In this document: positions 1-10,795 of the stretch, piece after piece
Layout of the letters: each line of letters begins with the position of its first letter
Position numbering within the stretch: position 1 is the first letter of the stretch
Origin: Polynucleobacter rarus
GTDB taxonomy: Bacteria > Pseudomonadota > Gammaproteobacteria > Burkholderiales > Burkholderiaceae
Reading direction: 5' to 3'
NCBI RefSeq assembly: GCF_003072505.1
Contig: NZ_NTGB01000001.1
Location: 1,216,659 to 1,280,658 of the forward strand
DNA length: 64,000 nucleotides
The notes under the pieces: generated by a model
Told to the model about the DNA's origin: nothing
Database searches by the model: none
What the model saw: the letters and a program-made list of their open reading frames with translations, nothing else
Position numbers and translations under genes: made by a program

Positions 1-1047
1 AGAATTACTTAAAGAAGATTGTCCGTTTGATCCTGAATTACGATAGTGGAAAAAATTGCCATAAACAAATACGAGGAATAAGCCAAAAACTACTAAGAAC
101 TCCCAGGCTGAATTAATATGAGAATTAAAAAAGGCGAGTATTTCATCCCAAGTTGATGATTGATTCGATTGCTTTTTGAGATCAGCGATATTTTTTTTAA
201 TTTCATTAATTCTTGCTTGGGCTTGTTCAATGACCTTCTTCTGAGCGATCAATTCTTCTTCTAACTTCGTTTCTAGTAAAGTTTGATCAGAAACGGTTTC
301 CGATGAACTTAACAATAATCTATCTTTGCTTATCGAGGCAGAGTCCAGCATTTTTTCGGAGGGCTCCTGCCACAATTTGAGTTGGAAATTTTCCTGAATA
401 TTCGAACTAAAAGTTTTTGCTTCATTAATCGGAATGGATTCAACCATGGATTGACTTGGAATTTCTAATTGCGCACCAACTTTAAGTCGATGGATATTAC
501 CCGCAATAAAAGCTTTGGGATTCAACCGGAAAATGGCAGTCAGGGCTTGATCAAAAGAGGCCTGCGGCAACTCCGGCATCAGAGACTGGGTTATTCTTGA
601 AAGGTTATCACCTGGATTAACAGTAACTGGTGTTTTATTCGAGTTTAAAATTGTATAAACTCTCACAAGTTTCCCTCCCGTCCAACTGAGTTCTATCAGT
701 ATTTCATTGAATAACTCTTCTAATGGAATAGGGTTTGCCGTTTTCACTGTAATGACGGTGGGCAGTTGATTTGAGTTTCTTTCGATTGATAAAGAAAAGT
801 TATCTATATCAATGGGTTGTTTTAAACCATATTGCTCATACACTTCTTTAGCCGGGAAATTCACTTTGAGTTGAGATAACTGTCTCAACTCTTGCTCATT
901 TCCTAAAATCGCGATTTTTGCTTTAAATGGGTCTGAACCATTCGATAAAACCTGGATATTACCCAAAGTTAAAGACCAAACACTGGAGCTAAAACAAATC
1001 CCTAGCAAAAGGATGAGTCTAGTGAACCATTGTGTTTTAGTATGCAA
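1..1047 (-). CDS. fimV: FimV N-terminal region, cut by the left window edge
   Basis: The 349 visible codons form the start of a FimV-type peptidoglycan-associated protein, which in relatives acts at the pole in type IV pilus assembly and twitching. A signal peptide is followed by the family hallmark LTLGNIQVLSNGSDPF, a LysM-like stretch at about residues 175-225, a coiled-coil (about 275-305) and one membrane segment near residues 315-330. The frame is open to base 1, so the C-terminal TPR part lies outside. The start is TTG at 1047: a TAG codon four codons upstream closes the frame, and AGAGG sits at the right distance before the TTG. The start lies just downstream of the asd stop codon, so the two genes are probably co-transcribed. 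Confidence 0.85.
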   Translation of the reverse strand, partial: MHTKTQWFTRLILLLGICFSSSVWSLTLGNIQVLSNGSDPFKAKIAILGNEQELRQLSQLKVNFPAKEVYEQYGLKQPIDIDNFSLSIERNSNQLPTVITVKTANPIPLEELFNEILIELSWTGGKLVRVYTILNSNKTPVTVNPGDNLSRITQSLMPELPQASFDQALTAIFRLNPKAFIAGNIHRLKVGAQLEIPSQSMVESIPINEAKTFSSNIQENFQLKLWQEPSEKMLDSASISKDRLLLSSSETVSDQTLLETKLEEELIAQKKVIEQAQARINEIKKNIADLKKQSNQSSTWDEILAFFNSHINSAWEFLVVFGLFLVFVYGNFFHYRNSGSNGQSSLSNS

Positions 1048-1048
1048 T

Positions 1049-2197
1049 TTAAGCCTCTATCAAAATACGTAAAATTCTGCGAAGAGGTTCAGCAGCGCCC
1101 CAAAGGAGTTGATCACCAACAGTGAATGCCCCAATAAACTCTGGTCCCATTGCAAGGTGATGAATTCTACCAACAGGTATTTGCATCGTACCGCTTACGG
1201 CTGCAGGGGTGAGAAATTTCTCAGATTGCTCACGATCATTTGGCACAACTTGAACCCAATCATTGGCCGAAGCAATAATCTGTTCAACATCTTGAATCGC
1301 GACATGCTTTTTTAACTTAATTGTCAAGCCTTGTGAATGGCAACGCATTGCACCAACTCGAACACATAAGCCATCGATTGGAATACTTCCTGGCTGTCTA
1401 AAAGGTGGCATGCCTAAAATCTTGTTGCACTCGGCCCCACCTTTCCACTCTTCCTTACTTTGACCATGTTCAACCGGAACATCAATCCACGGAATTAAGC
1501 TACCGGCTAGAGCGGTATTTCTAAAATTCGATTTAGGGAAAGAGTCAGAACGCATCGTTTGGGTAACTTTACGATCAATCTCTAAAATAGCGGAACTCGG
1601 TGTACTTAAATCTTCTTGAACGCTCTGATATAAAGCTCCCATTTGATTTAATAACTCACGCATATTTTGTGCACCAGCACCCGATGCAGCTTGATAAGTC
1701 ATGGCGGAGACCCACTCCACTAAATTGGCATTAAATAAGCCACCTAGGCCCATCAACATCAAGCTCACTGTACAATTGCCACCAATCCAGTTATTACGAC
1801 CATCTTTGATTGCTTGATTAATTACAGAGCGGTTTACCGGATCTAAAACAATCACAGCATCATCAACCATGCGTAAAGTGCTCGCCGCGTCAATCCAATG
1901 CCCTTGCCAACCAGCAGTTCTGAGTTGACCAAAAACTTCTTTAGTGTAGTCGCCACCTTGGCAAGAGATGATGTAATCACATTGTTTCAATGCTGAAATA
2001 TCATAAGCATCTTTAAGTTTTTTTTCATTTTTGGTAAGGATTTGGCCATTAATTAATGGCACATCTCCACCAACGTTACTCGTGCTAAAGAAAATAGGTT
2101 CGACATGGTCAAAGTCCTTCTCAGCAATCATACGTTCCATGAGGACGCTTCCAACCATACCGCGCCAACCAACAAGACCTAATAATGGAATCGACAT
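1049..2197 (-). CDS. asd: Aspartate-semialdehyde dehydrogenase
   Basis: This enzyme reduces L-aspartyl-4-phosphate to aspartate semialdehyde with NADPH, the branch point to lysine/diaminopimelate, threonine and methionine. The 382 residues have the NADP-binding [10 protein letters not shown] at residues 7-16 and the active-site cysteine C142 in GGNCTVS, with a histidine in RCHSQG further on. The length fits the Gram-negative proteobacterial Asd type. It sits between leuB and fimV, the usual order in Burkholderiales. There is a 205-base gap to leuB holding two inverted repeats, so it may have its own expression control. Confidence 0.96.
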   Translation of the reverse strand: MSIPLLGLVGWRGMVGSVLMERMIAEKDFDHVEPIFFSTSNVGGDVPLINGQILTKNEKKLKDAYDISALKQCDYIISCQGGDYTKEVFGQLRTAGWQGHWIDAASTLRMVDDAVIVLDPVNRSVINQAIKDGRNNWIGGNCTVSLMLMGLGGLFNANLVEWVSAMTYQAASGAGAQNMRELLNQMGALYQSVQEDLSTPSSAILEIDRKVTQTMRSDSFPKSNFRNTALAGSLIPWIDVPVEHGQSKEEWKGGAECNKILGMPPFRQPGSIPIDGLCVRVGAMRCHSQGLTIKLKKHVAIQDVEQIIASANDWVQVVPNDREQSEKFLTPAAVSGTMQIPVGRIHHLAMGPEFIGAFTVGDQLLWGAAEPLRRILRILIEA

Positions 2198-2284
2198 ACA
2201 ACAACAGTCCTTAAAAAAAATGAAAAAAGAATTTCTATTTTAACGCCTGAGACACAATTGCCCCAAGTAAATAGAGATTAAAAC

Positions 2285-2364
2285 GACAAATTCGCTATGA
2301 ATTAACCCAATTTGTCATAGAACAGACTAAAGGGAGATGTCCTAAATAGATCAATTTAGGACAT
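2285..2364. promoter_or_regulatory. Two inverted repeats in the leuB-asd gap
   Basis: A perfect 10-bp inverted repeat (ATGTCCTAAA / TTTAGGACAT, 8-base loop) occupies 2337-2364, 38 bases after the leuB stop. A second 8-bp repeat (GACAAATT / AATTTGTC, 16-base loop) occupies 2285-2316. On the minus strand neither is followed by a clear T-run, so they are not textbook intrinsic terminators. They could partially attenuate leuB transcription, stabilise the mRNA or bind a regulator. The assignment is by structure only. Confidence 0.4.
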
Positions 2365-2402
2365 TTAGATCTTACAAAGTACTTAAAAAGTTTAAACCCA
2401 GA

Positions 2403-3476
2403 TTAATTTGCGAGCGCATCGAGAACGGCTTGCCCCATTTCTCTAGTACCCACCTTTTTGGTACCCTCTGTATAAATATCGCCAGTCCGATAACCTTGGG
2501 CCAACACTTTTTGAACAGCATTTTCAATTCGAGCAGCTTGTTCTTCAAGGCCTAAGGTATACCTGAGCATCATGGCAGCAGATAAAATAGTAGCTAAAGG
2601 ATTAGCAATCCCTTTTCCAGCAATATCTGGAGCAGAACCATGGCTTGGCTCATATAAACCTTTATTGTTCGCATCTAATGAAGCTGAAGGTAACATCCCA
2701 ATCGAACCAGTTAACATCGATGCTTCGTCAGATAAGATATCTCCAAACAAATTACCAGTAACAACCACATCAAAAGCTTTTGGCGCTCTGACAAGTTGCA
2801 TAGCAGCATTATCAACATACATATGGGTTAGTTCAACATCTGGATATTCTTTACCCAACTCAGTCATGACATCACGCCACAATTGTGAAGTCTCTAGGAC
2901 GTTGGACTTATCAACGCTGCATAGACGACGTTGACGTTTTCTGGCTGCATTAAAAGCCACATGACCAATCCGAATGACCTCAGGCTCACTATATCGCATG
3001 GTATCAAAACCTTCTCTCGTGCCAGGAAACAAGCCATCAGTAGAAGTTCTAAGCCCTTTTGGTGAACCAAAATAGACATCCCCATTTAACTCTCGAACGA
3101 TCAAAATATCTAAACCAGCAACAATCTCAGGTTTTAATGATGATGCCGCAGTTAATTCTTTATAACAAATCGCAGGACGCAGATTAGCAAATAATGACAA
3201 GTGTTTACGCAAACCTAAAATTGCTTGCTCAGGTCTTAATTCTCTTGGTAAATTATCATATTGAAAATCACCCACAGAGCCAAATAAAATTGCATCAGCA
3301 TCTTTAGCTAGTTGCAATGTAGCTTCAGGTAATGGATGACCAGAAGCTTTATAACCCGCACCACCAACCGGCGCTTCTTCGATTTCAAAGGACTCACCTA
3401 AAGCATTTAATACTAACTTTGCCTCAGCAATAATTTCGGGACCAATACCATCACCAGGTAGCACTGCAATTTTCAT
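2403..3476 (-). CDS. leuB: 3-isopropylmalate dehydrogenase
   Basis: This is the third enzyme of leucine synthesis, oxidising and decarboxylating 3-isopropylmalate to 2-oxoisocaproate with NAD. The 357 residues begin [14 protein letters not shown] and carry the substrate-binding arginine region [12 protein letters not shown], the family signature in [26 protein letters not shown] (metal-binding aspartates) and [18 protein letters not shown] (NAD-binding loop). It lies 43 bases downstream of leuD in a leuC-entericidin-leuD-leuB run. Confidence 0.97.
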   Translation of the reverse strand: MKIAVLPGDGIGPEIIAEAKLVLNALGESFEIEEAPVGGAGYKASGHPLPEATLQLAKDADAILFGSVGDFQYDNLPRELRPEQAILGLRKHLSLFANLRPAICYKELTAASSLKPEIVAGLDILIVRELNGDVYFGSPKGLRTSTDGLFPGTREGFDTMRYSEPEVIRIGHVAFNAARKRQRRLCSVDKSNVLETSQLWRDVMTELGKEYPDVELTHMYVDNAAMQLVRAPKAFDVVVTGNLFGDILSDEASMLTGSIGMLPSASLDANNKGLYEPSHGSAPDIAGKGIANPLATILSAAMMLRYTLGLEEQAARIENAVQKVLAQGYRTGDIYTEGTKKVGTREMGQAVLDALAN

Positions 3477-3519
3477 ATCAACTTTCTCTAAAACTTTTAA
3501 AGGTACTCTAAACCAATGT

Positions 3520-4167
3520 TTATGGTAATTTAGTGTCTAACCATGGCATCTTTAAAATGCGCTCGGATTCATAAGACTTGATCTTTTCGGAATGACGTAG
3601 CGTAAGTCCGATATCATCAAATCCATTGAGTAAACAATATTTTCTAAATGGTGTCACGTCAAATGGGTAGCTGGTACCGTCGCCCACAATCACTAACTGT
3701 TTTTCAAGGTCAATCGTCAATTGAAAACCATTGAAAGCAAAGGTTTCGTTAAATAAACGATCTACTACAGAATCTCCCAAAACAATTGGCAAAATACCAT
3801 TTTTAAAACAATTGTTCATAAAAATGTCTGCAAAACTTGGCGCAATCAAAGCACGAATACCATATTGTCCAAGAGCCCAAGGAGCATGCTCGCGCGAACT
3901 ACCGCAGCCAAAGTTTTTTTTAGCTAACAGAATACTGCCTTGTTTATATCTAGGCTGATTTAATACAAAATCAGGATTGATGGGACGAGCTGAACAATCT
4001 TGACCTGGCTCACCTTGGTCAAGATAACGCCATTCATCAAATAAGTTTTGACCGAAGCCAGTTCTGGCTATCGATTTGAGAAATTGCTTCGGAATAATAG
4101 CGTCTGTATCTACATTCTCCCGATCTAGGGGAATCACAATACCTTGATGAACTGTAAAAGCTTGCAT
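3520..4167 (-). CDS. leuD: 3-isopropylmalate dehydratase small subunit
   Basis: The small (swivel-domain) subunit pairs with LeuC to isomerise 2-isopropylmalate to 3-isopropylmalate. The 215 residues include [12 protein letters not shown] near the N-terminus and the diagnostic [16 protein letters not shown] motif that binds substrate. Length is normal. It follows the small lipoprotein gene by 15 bases and precedes leuB in the same direction. Confidence 0.97.
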   Translation of the reverse strand: MQAFTVHQGIVIPLDRENVDTDAIIPKQFLKSIARTGFGQNLFDEWRYLDQGEPGQDCSARPINPDFVLNQPRYKQGSILLAKKNFGCGSSREHAPWALGQYGIRALIAPSFADIFMNNCFKNGILPIVLGDSVVDRLFNETFAFNGFQLTIDLEKQLVIVGDGTSYPFDVTPFRKYCLLNGFDDIGLTLRHSEKIKSYESERILKMPWLDTKLP

Positions 4168-4182
4168 AAAAATCTTTCTATC

Positions 4183-4407
4183 TTATCGAATAGGTGTAAC
4201 CACAGCACCGTTAGATGCTGGCTGGTTATTCTCTGAAGGTGATACAGGAGTTGTTGATTTTTTATCGGTAGCTGATGAAGAGGATTTTTCAAATACACGA
4301 CCAAGCCCTTGTAAATCTTTACCAAGCCCTTCAACGGTTGAGCAGGAAGCGAAAGAAAATACCAATTGAAGACCTAAAATTTTCAGTAGCAAATTATTAA
4401 TTCTCAT
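4183..4407 (-). CDS. Small entericidin-like lipoprotein between leuC and leuD
   Basis: A 74-residue protein with a hydrophobic N-terminus ending in FASC, a somewhat atypical lipobox, followed by STVEGLGKDLQGLGR. That segment matches the entericidin pattern (C-N/S-T-V-x-G-x-G-K-D-x-Q). The remaining C-terminus is a Ser/Thr/Pro-rich, probably disordered tail, longer than in classical entericidins. A lipoprotein of this kind is often inserted between leuC and leuD in Burkholderiales. Its role there is unknown; a link to leucine synthesis should not be assumed. Confidence 0.75.
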   Translation of the reverse strand: MRINNLLLKILGLQLVFSFASCSTVEGLGKDLQGLGRVFEKSSSSATDKKSTTPVSPSENNQPASNGAVVTPIR

Positions 4408-4431
4408 GTATCCCTTCCAAATCTTGAATCA

Positions 4432-5841
4432 TCAAGAAATTTTTCTAACATCAACAAAATGGCCTTCAATCGCCGCAGCTGCAGCCATTGCAGGACTTAC
4501 TAAATGGCTACGACCACCGGCACCTTGACGTCCTTCAAAATTACGATTTGAAGTTGAGGCACAACGCTCTCCTGGTTCTAAGCGGTCGGCATTCATCGCC
4601 AAACACATCGAGCATCCTGGTTCGCGCCACTCAAAACCTGCGGCTTTAAATACTTTGTCTAAACCTTCTTTTTCAGCTTGCGCTTTGACTAATCCTGAAC
4701 CAGGAACAACCAAGGCTAGTTTGACATTAGAAGCAACTTTTTTACCAATGCGTTCAACTACTTTCGCTGCACTTCTGATATCTTCTATACGACTGTTAGT
4801 ACATGATCCAATAAAGACTTTGTCAATTTGAATCGACTCAATCGGCATATTCGGTTGGAGCCCCATATAAAGAAGTGCCCGCTCGATGGCAGATCTCTTA
4901 TTCGCATCTTTTTCTTTATCAGGATCCGGAATACGATCATCAATGGCTAAAACCATCTCCGGAGAGGTACCCCAAGTCACCTGCGGTTTAATTTCTTCAG
5001 CTCGTAAAGTCACAACCTGATCAAAAGTTGCGCCAGCATCAGTATGTAAATTACGCCAATATTGAATAGCAAGATTCCAAGCCTGTCCATTTGGAGAATA
5101 AGGACGATTTTGCACATATTCAATCGTCTTTTCATCTACAGCCACCAAACCAGCTCTAGCCCCCGCTTCGATGGCCATATTGCAAAGTGTCATGCGACCT
5201 TCCATTGATAGCTGAGAAATCGCTTCTCCAGCAAATTCAATAGTGTGTCCCGTTGCACCTGCAGTGCCAATCTTGCCAATAATCGCCAAAACTATATCTT
5301 TAGCAGAACAACCTAAAGGTAATTTACCATCTACCTTTACCAGCATATTTTTACTCTTCTTCATCAGAATCGTTTGCGTAGCTAATGTATGCTCAACTTC
5401 TGAAGTACCAATACCAAATGCCAAAGCACCAAATGCCCCGTGAGTACTGGTATGAGAGTCGCCACAAACTACGGTCATTCCGGGTAAAACCGCACCTTGT
5501 TCAGGACCAATCACATGAACAATACCCTGACGCAAGTCATTCATCTTGTATTGAGTAATACCTAAACGGTCACAATTAGAGTCTAGGGTGTCAACTTGAA
5601 GTTTAGAAACAGCATCAGTAATGCCGTTGGAACGATCGGTTGTAGGGACATTATGGTCAGATACAGCCAAATTGGCGGAATTACGCCAAAGAGGACGATG
5701 CGCTATTTGAAGTCCTTCAAATGCTTGAGGGCTCGTTACTTCATGTAATAAATGGCGATCAATGTAGAGGATGGCTGTGCCATCCTCTTCTGTATGCACC
5801 ACATGGTCGTCCCAAAGTTTATCGTATAAGGTCCGTGCCAT
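4432..5841 (-). CDS. leuC: 3-isopropylmalate dehydratase large subunit
   Basis: The catalytic aconitase-fold subunit of isopropylmalate isomerase has 469 residues. Visible motifs are [33 protein letters not shown] and [10 protein letters not shown]; the three cysteines in the last two ligate the [4Fe-4S] cluster. It starts 18 bases after gltA ends, so the citrate synthase and leucine genes may share a transcript. Confidence 0.97.
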   Translation of the reverse strand: MARTLYDKLWDDHVVHTEEDGTAILYIDRHLLHEVTSPQAFEGLQIAHRPLWRNSANLAVSDHNVPTTDRSNGITDAVSKLQVDTLDSNCDRLGITQYKMNDLRQGIVHVIGPEQGAVLPGMTVVCGDSHTSTHGAFGALAFGIGTSEVEHTLATQTILMKKSKNMLVKVDGKLPLGCSAKDIVLAIIGKIGTAGATGHTIEFAGEAISQLSMEGRMTLCNMAIEAGARAGLVAVDEKTIEYVQNRPYSPNGQAWNLAIQYWRNLHTDAGATFDQVVTLRAEEIKPQVTWGTSPEMVLAIDDRIPDPDKEKDANKRSAIERALLYMGLQPNMPIESIQIDKVFIGSCTNSRIEDIRSAAKVVERIGKKVASNVKLALVVPGSGLVKAQAEKEGLDKVFKAAGFEWREPGCSMCLAMNADRLEPGERCASTSNRNFEGRQGAGGRSHLVSPAMAAAAAIEGHFVDVRKIS

Positions 5842-5859
5842 GTATTCTCCTGTTTAAAA

Positions 5860-7161
5860 TTATTTAGTTTCAATAGTCCGAGTAGTATAACCGTTGAATA
5901 ATTGACGCGGACGGCCAATTTTATATTCAGGATCTGTAATCATTTCTTCCCACTGCGCAATCCAACCAACTGTTCTAGCTAAAGCAAATACGCAAGTAAA
6001 CATGTCAGTCGGAATACCTAGTGCACGTTGGACAATACCAGAGTAAAAATCAACGTTTGGATACAGTTTACGGCTTACAAAATACTCATCTTCTAGAGCA
6101 ATTTTTTCTAAAGTCATCGCTAATTTGAAGAGAGGATCATCACCTAATCCAAGTTCATTCAACACTTCATAGCAAGTTTCACGCATTAGTTTTGCTCTTG
6201 GATCAAAGTTCTTATAAACACGGTGTCCAAAGCCCATTAAACGAACTCCAGAGTCCTTGTCCTTCACTTTAGCAATGAACTCACCAATTTTCTCAACGCC
6301 ACCATTTTTTTGAATGTCTTCAAGCATCTGTAAGCAGGCTTCATTTGCACCACCATGTGCAGGACCCCACAAACAAGCAACCCCAGCAGCAATTGCTGCA
6401 AATGGATTTGCACCAGAAGAACCAGCTAAACGAACTGTTGAAGTTGAAGCATTTTGCTCGTGATCAGCATGCAAAATAAAAATTCTATCTAGTGCTCTAA
6501 CTAAAACTTCATTCACGACATAATCTTCACATGGCGTTGCAAACAACATGCGCATAAAGTTAGCCGTGTAAGACAAATCATTTTTTGGATAAATGAATGG
6601 TTGACCAATTGAATATTTATAAGACATGGCAACCAAGGTAGGCATTTTAGCAATCAGACGAATCTGCGCAATTTCACGAATCCGAGGCTCTGAATAATCT
6701 AAACCATCATGGTAGAAAGCAGCCATGGCACCAACCAAGCCAGTAAGCACAGCCATAGGATGTGCATCACGACGGAAGCCTCTCAAGAAAAACTGCATTT
6801 GCTCGTGAACCATGGTGTGATGCATCACTAAATCATCAAATTCCTTTTTTACCTCTTTAGAAGGCAAATCACCATTAATGAGCAAATAACAAGTTTCCAA
6901 GAAGTCGCAATTTACCGCAAGATCTTCAATTGGATAACCTCTGTAAAGCAACTCACCCTTGTCACCATCAATAAATGTAATCTTCGAATTACAAGAAGCA
7001 GTAGACATAAAACCAGGATCATAAGTAAATTTACCGGTTTGACCATATAACTTACGAATGTCAATTACATCTGGACCTACGGTACCTTTGTATATTGGCA
7101 TCTCAATGGCTGGGGAACCATCAGAAAAAGATAAGGTGGCTTTAATATCAGAGGGTGTCAT
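5860..7161 (-). CDS. gltA: Citrate synthase (type II, hexameric family)
   Basis: It condenses oxaloacetate and acetyl-CoA to citrate. The 433 residues have an N-terminal beta-domain typical of Gram-negative NADH-regulated enzymes, then [33 protein letters not shown] and [15 protein letters not shown], which carry the catalytic and substrate histidines, and [17 protein letters not shown] near the end. It lies downstream of sdhE, completing an sdhCDABE-gltA block as in many Burkholderiales. Confidence 0.97.
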   Translation of the reverse strand: MTPSDIKATLSFSDGSPAIEMPIYKGTVGPDVIDIRKLYGQTGKFTYDPGFMSTASCNSKITFIDGDKGELLYRGYPIEDLAVNCDFLETCYLLINGDLPSKEVKKEFDDLVMHHTMVHEQMQFFLRGFRRDAHPMAVLTGLVGAMAAFYHDGLDYSEPRIREIAQIRLIAKMPTLVAMSYKYSIGQPFIYPKNDLSYTANFMRMLFATPCEDYVVNEVLVRALDRIFILHADHEQNASTSTVRLAGSSGANPFAAIAAGVACLWGPAHGGANEACLQMLEDIQKNGGVEKIGEFIAKVKDKDSGVRLMGFGHRVYKNFDPRAKLMRETCYEVLNELGLGDDPLFKLAMTLEKIALEDEYFVSRKLYPNVDFYSGIVQRALGIPTDMFTCVFALARTVGWIAQWEEMITDPEYKIGRPRQLFNGYTTRTIETK

Positions 7162-7243
7162 TGTTTTGTCCTTACGTTGAATTTTGTTTATTTTAGTTGA
7201 AGATAGATTTAAAACTATAAATCTCTATCCTAAACGTGAATCT

Positions 7244-7501
7244 TTACACTTGACGCATTTGTTTCAATACTTTTAATACATTTGGTTGATTTAGATGACC
7301 TGTCGGTTCTTTACGACTCAAAAATAAATCCAACAAATCATTATCACTCAAATCAAATAGTTGATCGAGGGAATACACATCATCCATGGTCAATTCTTGT
7401 GCAAAACGATTAAAAAATCTTTCAATAATTAAATCGTTTTCCAACAAGCCCCGCCGAGCACTCCATCGAAGTCTTGAAAGAATACCCGAATCAATCGTCA
7501 T
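7244..7501 (-). CDS. sdhE: Succinate dehydrogenase assembly factor SdhE
   Basis: This 85-residue YgfY/SdhE-family protein promotes covalent attachment of FAD to SdhA. The family core LRWSARRGLLENDLIIERFF (RGxxExD type) is at residues 10-30. Its start overlaps the end of sdhB by four bases (ATGA arrangement), so translation is likely coupled to the complex it matures. Confidence 0.93.
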   Translation of the reverse strand: MTIDSGILSRLRWSARRGLLENDLIIERFFNRFAQELTMDDVYSLDQLFDLSDNDLLDLFLSRKEPTGHLNQPNVLKVLKQMRQV

Positions 7502-8205
7502 ATTGCGCGACGAACCATTAACTCTTTAATTTTACCAATTGCTTTAGTCGGGTTTAGTCCTTTTGGACAAACATCAACGCAATTCATAATGGTATGGCAG
7601 CGGAATAATCGATATGGGTCTTCTAAATTATCTAAGCGCTCACTCGTTACTTCATCACGACTATCTGCAATAAAGCGATACGCTTGCAATAAACCTGCAG
7701 GTCCGACAAACTTATCTGGATTCCACCAGAAGGATGGACAGGCAGTTGAGCAAGACGCACATAAAATACACTCATACAAACCGTTCAACTCATCTCTTTC
7801 TTCAGGAGACTGTAAGCGCTCTTTTTCTGGAGGTTGAGTTTCATTAACCAAGTAAGGACGGATTGAATGGTATTGCTTGAAGAAATTAGTCATATCGACA
7901 ATCATGTCACGCACGACTGGCAATCCAGGCAATGGGCGCAAGGTAATCTTCTTTGGCAAAGTAAGCATATTGGTTAAGCAAGCTAAACCATTCTTACCGT
8001 TGATGTTCATCGCATCAGAGCCACATACACCCTCACGGCATGAGCGACGGAAAGATAATGTCTCATCTAACTTCTTGAGCTTCATGAGTGCATCTAGCAA
8101 CATTCTCTCACTACCATCTAACTCTAATTCATAAGTTTGCATGCGTGGAGCCGCATCCTTATCTGGGTCATAACGATATACTTCAAATATACGAATTTCA
8201 CTCAT
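7498..8205 (-). CDS. sdhB: Succinate dehydrogenase iron-sulfur subunit
   Basis: The 235-residue electron-transfer subunit of complex II carries three cluster sites: CREGVCGSDAMNINGKNGLAC for [2Fe-2S], CILCASCSTACPSFWW for [4Fe-4S] and CHTIMNCVDVCPKG for [3Fe-4S]. It passes electrons from SdhA flavin to ubiquinone at SdhC/SdhD in the inner membrane. It follows sdhA by 11 bases and overlaps sdhE. Confidence 0.97.
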   Translation of the reverse strand: MSEIRIFEVYRYDPDKDAAPRMQTYELELDGSERMLLDALMKLKKLDETLSFRRSCREGVCGSDAMNINGKNGLACLTNMLTLPKKITLRPLPGLPVVRDMIVDMTNFFKQYHSIRPYLVNETQPPEKERLQSPEERDELNGLYECILCASCSTACPSFWWNPDKFVGPAGLLQAYRFIADSRDEVTSERLDNLEDPYRLFRCHTIMNCVDVCPKGLNPTKAIGKIKELMVRRAI

Positions 8206-8216
8206 AATAATTCCTC

Positions 8217-9995
8217 TTAGAATGTTCTAACTTTTGGTGGAATAGACTCAGCAGTCAAAGGCTTCAGATTTACTGGCTTGTATTCAAGGCGATTGTTATC
8301 CTTAAACCATAAGGTATGTTTGAGCCAGTTAACATCATCACGCTCTGGGCAGTCATCATGGGCATGAGCACCACGGCTTTCTTTACGAGCAGCTGCAGAA
8401 ATCATCGTGGAGTTAGCTGCTTCAACTAAATTAGCTAGTTCTAACGCTTCGACTCTTGCCGTGTTAAATGTCTTAGATTTATCTTTTAAATGAATCTTAT
8501 TTGCGCGCTCTGTCAGCTCAGCCATCAATGCAACACCTTCATCCATGATTGCTTGAGTTCTAAACACACCACAGTGTTTTTGCATCGCGTTACGAATCTC
8601 ATTAGCAACATCTTGAGTGTATTCACCAGATGAAGAATCATCGAGTTTAGCGACTCTAGCTAATGAGTAATCAGCGGCATTTTCTGGTAACGGCTTATGT
8701 TCTTTCTTCTTAATGTCAGAAGCAACAATATGATTACCTGCTGCACGACCGAATACTAATAAGTCTAAAAGTGAATTCGTTCCTAGGCGATTAGCGCCAT
8801 GAACTGAAACACACGAACATTCACCTACAGCGTAAAAGCCATTCACAACTTCATTTGGATTACCGTTCTTCGGCGCCACGACTTGTCCATAAATATTCGT
8901 CGGAATACCACCCATTTGATAATGAATCGTTGGTACTACAGGAATTGGTTCTTTCGTTACGTCAACGTTCGCAAAGTTAATGCCAATTTCATACACTGAT
9001 GGTAGACGCTTATGAATTGTTTCGGCTCCAATATGCGTTAAGTCAAGTACTACGTAGTCACCATTAGGACCACAACCACGACCTTCTTTGATTTCTTGAT
9101 CCATACAACGAGATACGAAATCTCTAGGCGCTAAATCTTTCAAGGTTGGAGCATAACGCTCCATAAAACGCTCACCATCTTTGTTTCTTAAAATACCACC
9201 TTCACCACGACACCCTTCGGTCAGCAAAACTCCCGCCCCAGCTACGCCAGTTGGGTGGAATTGCCAAAACTCCATATCTTCGAGCGGTATTCCAGCACGG
9301 GCAGTCATCCCCATACCGTCGCCAGTGTTAATGAAAGCATTGGTGGAAGCTTGCCAAATACGACCAGCTCCGCCAGTAGCAAACATGGTAATTTTTGCTT
9401 CTAAAATATGAATTTCACCCGTTTCCATTTCCATGGCAGTCACACCAACGACATCGCCGTCAGCATCACGAATCAAATCAAGTGCCATCCACTCAACAAA
9501 AAATTGTGTCTTAGCACGAACGTTTCTTTGATATAAAGTGTGCAACATTGCATGACCTGTTCTATCAGCAGCAGCACAGGCGCGTTGAACTGGCTTTTCA
9601 CCATAATTTGCAGTATGCCCACCAAATGGACGCTGATAAATAGTGCCGTCAGCGTTACGGTCAAATGGCATACCAAAATGTTCTAACTCATAAACCACCT
9701 TAGGCGCTTCACGACACATAAATTCAATCGCATCTTGATCACCTAACCAATCAGAACCTTTAATCGTGTCATAAAAGTGATAATGCCAGTTATCCTCACT
9801 CATGTTTCCTAAAGAAGCACCAATACCACCCTGCGCAGCAACCGTATGTGAACGAGTTGGGAACACTTTTGAGAGAACCGCTACGTTCAATCCAGCTTCA
9901 GCTAACTGTAAAGAGGCACGCATACCTGCGCCACCTGCACCAACAATAACAACATCAAAACGACGGCGTGGAATTGCCGAATTTATCGTACCCAT
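8217..9995 (-). CDS. sdhA: Succinate dehydrogenase flavoprotein subunit
   Basis: The catalytic subunit oxidises succinate to fumarate. The 592 residues show the FAD-binding VVIVGAGGAGMRASLQLAEAG, the SHTVAAQGGI segment with the histidine that carries covalent FAD, the active-site region HPTGVAGAGVLLTEGCRGEG, and VHGANRLGTNSLLDL. The start codon follows the sdhD stop directly (TAAATG), implying tight translational coupling. Confidence 0.97.
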   Translation of the reverse strand: MGTINSAIPRRRFDVVIVGAGGAGMRASLQLAEAGLNVAVLSKVFPTRSHTVAAQGGIGASLGNMSEDNWHYHFYDTIKGSDWLGDQDAIEFMCREAPKVVYELEHFGMPFDRNADGTIYQRPFGGHTANYGEKPVQRACAAADRTGHAMLHTLYQRNVRAKTQFFVEWMALDLIRDADGDVVGVTAMEMETGEIHILEAKITMFATGGAGRIWQASTNAFINTGDGMGMTARAGIPLEDMEFWQFHPTGVAGAGVLLTEGCRGEGGILRNKDGERFMERYAPTLKDLAPRDFVSRCMDQEIKEGRGCGPNGDYVVLDLTHIGAETIHKRLPSVYEIGINFANVDVTKEPIPVVPTIHYQMGGIPTNIYGQVVAPKNGNPNEVVNGFYAVGECSCVSVHGANRLGTNSLLDLLVFGRAAGNHIVASDIKKKEHKPLPENAADYSLARVAKLDDSSSGEYTQDVANEIRNAMQKHCGVFRTQAIMDEGVALMAELTERANKIHLKDKSKTFNTARVEALELANLVEAANSTMISAAARKESRGAHAHDDCPERDDVNWLKHTLWFKDNNRLEYKPVNLKPLTAESIPPKVRTF

Positions 9996-10361
9996 TTAAA
10001 CCCTCCAAAGAATTTGAGCCGCGTATGCAGTACAACCAACTAACCACAAAACAGTAAGTGTTTGTAAAGTTAAGCGCAGACCTGCGGAACCAATATAGTC
10101 CATCCAGATATCACGGATACCTACCCAAGCATGGTAAAACAATGATGTAAGGGTTAAAAAGGTCAGGATTTTCATTAATTGATTAGCAAATAATGATGCC
10201 CAACCTTCATAGCTGGCATTCCCGTAAATAAGATATACCGCGAGCAGAACCACTGTGAAAATAATCATGATGACTGCAGTTACTCTTTGTAGTAGCCATT
10301 CAGTCAATCCATAATGAGCACCCACTACTAAGCGCTTAGAACCAATGTTGTTATTAGCCAT
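9996..10361 (-). CDS. sdhD: Succinate dehydrogenase membrane anchor SdhD
   Basis: A 121-residue hydrophobic subunit with three predicted transmembrane helices. FYHAWVGIRDIWMDYI contains the conserved histidine/arginine/aspartate region close to heme b and quinone. Together with SdhC it anchors SdhAB to the inner membrane. It sits eight bases downstream of sdhC. Confidence 0.93.
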   Translation of the reverse strand: MANNNIGSKRLVVGAHYGLTEWLLQRVTAVIMIIFTVVLLAVYLIYGNASYEGWASLFANQLMKILTFLTLTSLFYHAWVGIRDIWMDYIGSAGLRLTLQTLTVLWLVGCTAYAAQILWRV

Positions 10362-10369
10362 GATTTTCC

Positions 10370-10795
10370 TTAAAACAAATTAAATAATTTAGCGCCAAGA
10401 ACTAGTGTTAAGGCCAGACTAATAACCAAAACTGTAATTGCCGACTTTTGAATCTGATGTTTTTCTATGCCACGATGTGTGTCAAGCATTAAGAAACGAA
10501 TACCGGCACAAAAGTGATGTAAAAAACCCCAAATCAGCGCCAAGATAAAGAGCTTAATAAGCGGATTTGCCACCATCTCTGAAAAAGTGATGAAACTAAT
10601 CTCTGAGGTAATGCTTTTATCAAAAAGATACAAAATAAAAGGGAGTGATAAAAACAATAATGCACCACTTACACGGTGCAAAATCGATACTTTTCCAGAC
10701 CATGGTAATTTGTAAGAAGTCAGAATTTGTCCATAGCCAATATTCTTAAATTGGGGACGCGACTTACGGTCGCTAGAGTTGATATTTTCAGACAT
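10370..10795 (-). CDS. sdhC: Succinate dehydrogenase cytochrome b556 subunit SdhC
   Basis: A 141-residue membrane protein with three hydrophobic helices. SILHRVSGALLF holds the quinone-site serine and arginine, and LHHFCAGIRFLMLDTHRG the heme-ligand histidine. It is first in the minus-strand sdhCDABE-gltA block, so the main promoter should lie in the long AT-rich gap to mdh. Confidence 0.94.
   Translation of the reverse strand: MSENINSSDRKSRPQFKNIGYGQILTSYKLPWSGKVSILHRVSGALLFLSLPFILYLFDKSITSEISFITFSEMVANPLIKLFILALIWGFLHHFCAGIRFLMLDTHRGIEKHQIQKSAITVLVISLALTLVLGAKLFNLF

Noticed and set aside
2572..2934. 120-codon plus-strand open frame opposite leuB
   Set aside because: Antisense to a clearly coding, motif-bearing gene; no ribosome site and low-complexity protein.
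7589..8134. Open frames of 82 and 85 codons opposite sdhB
   Set aside because: Shadows of sdhB; no family features.
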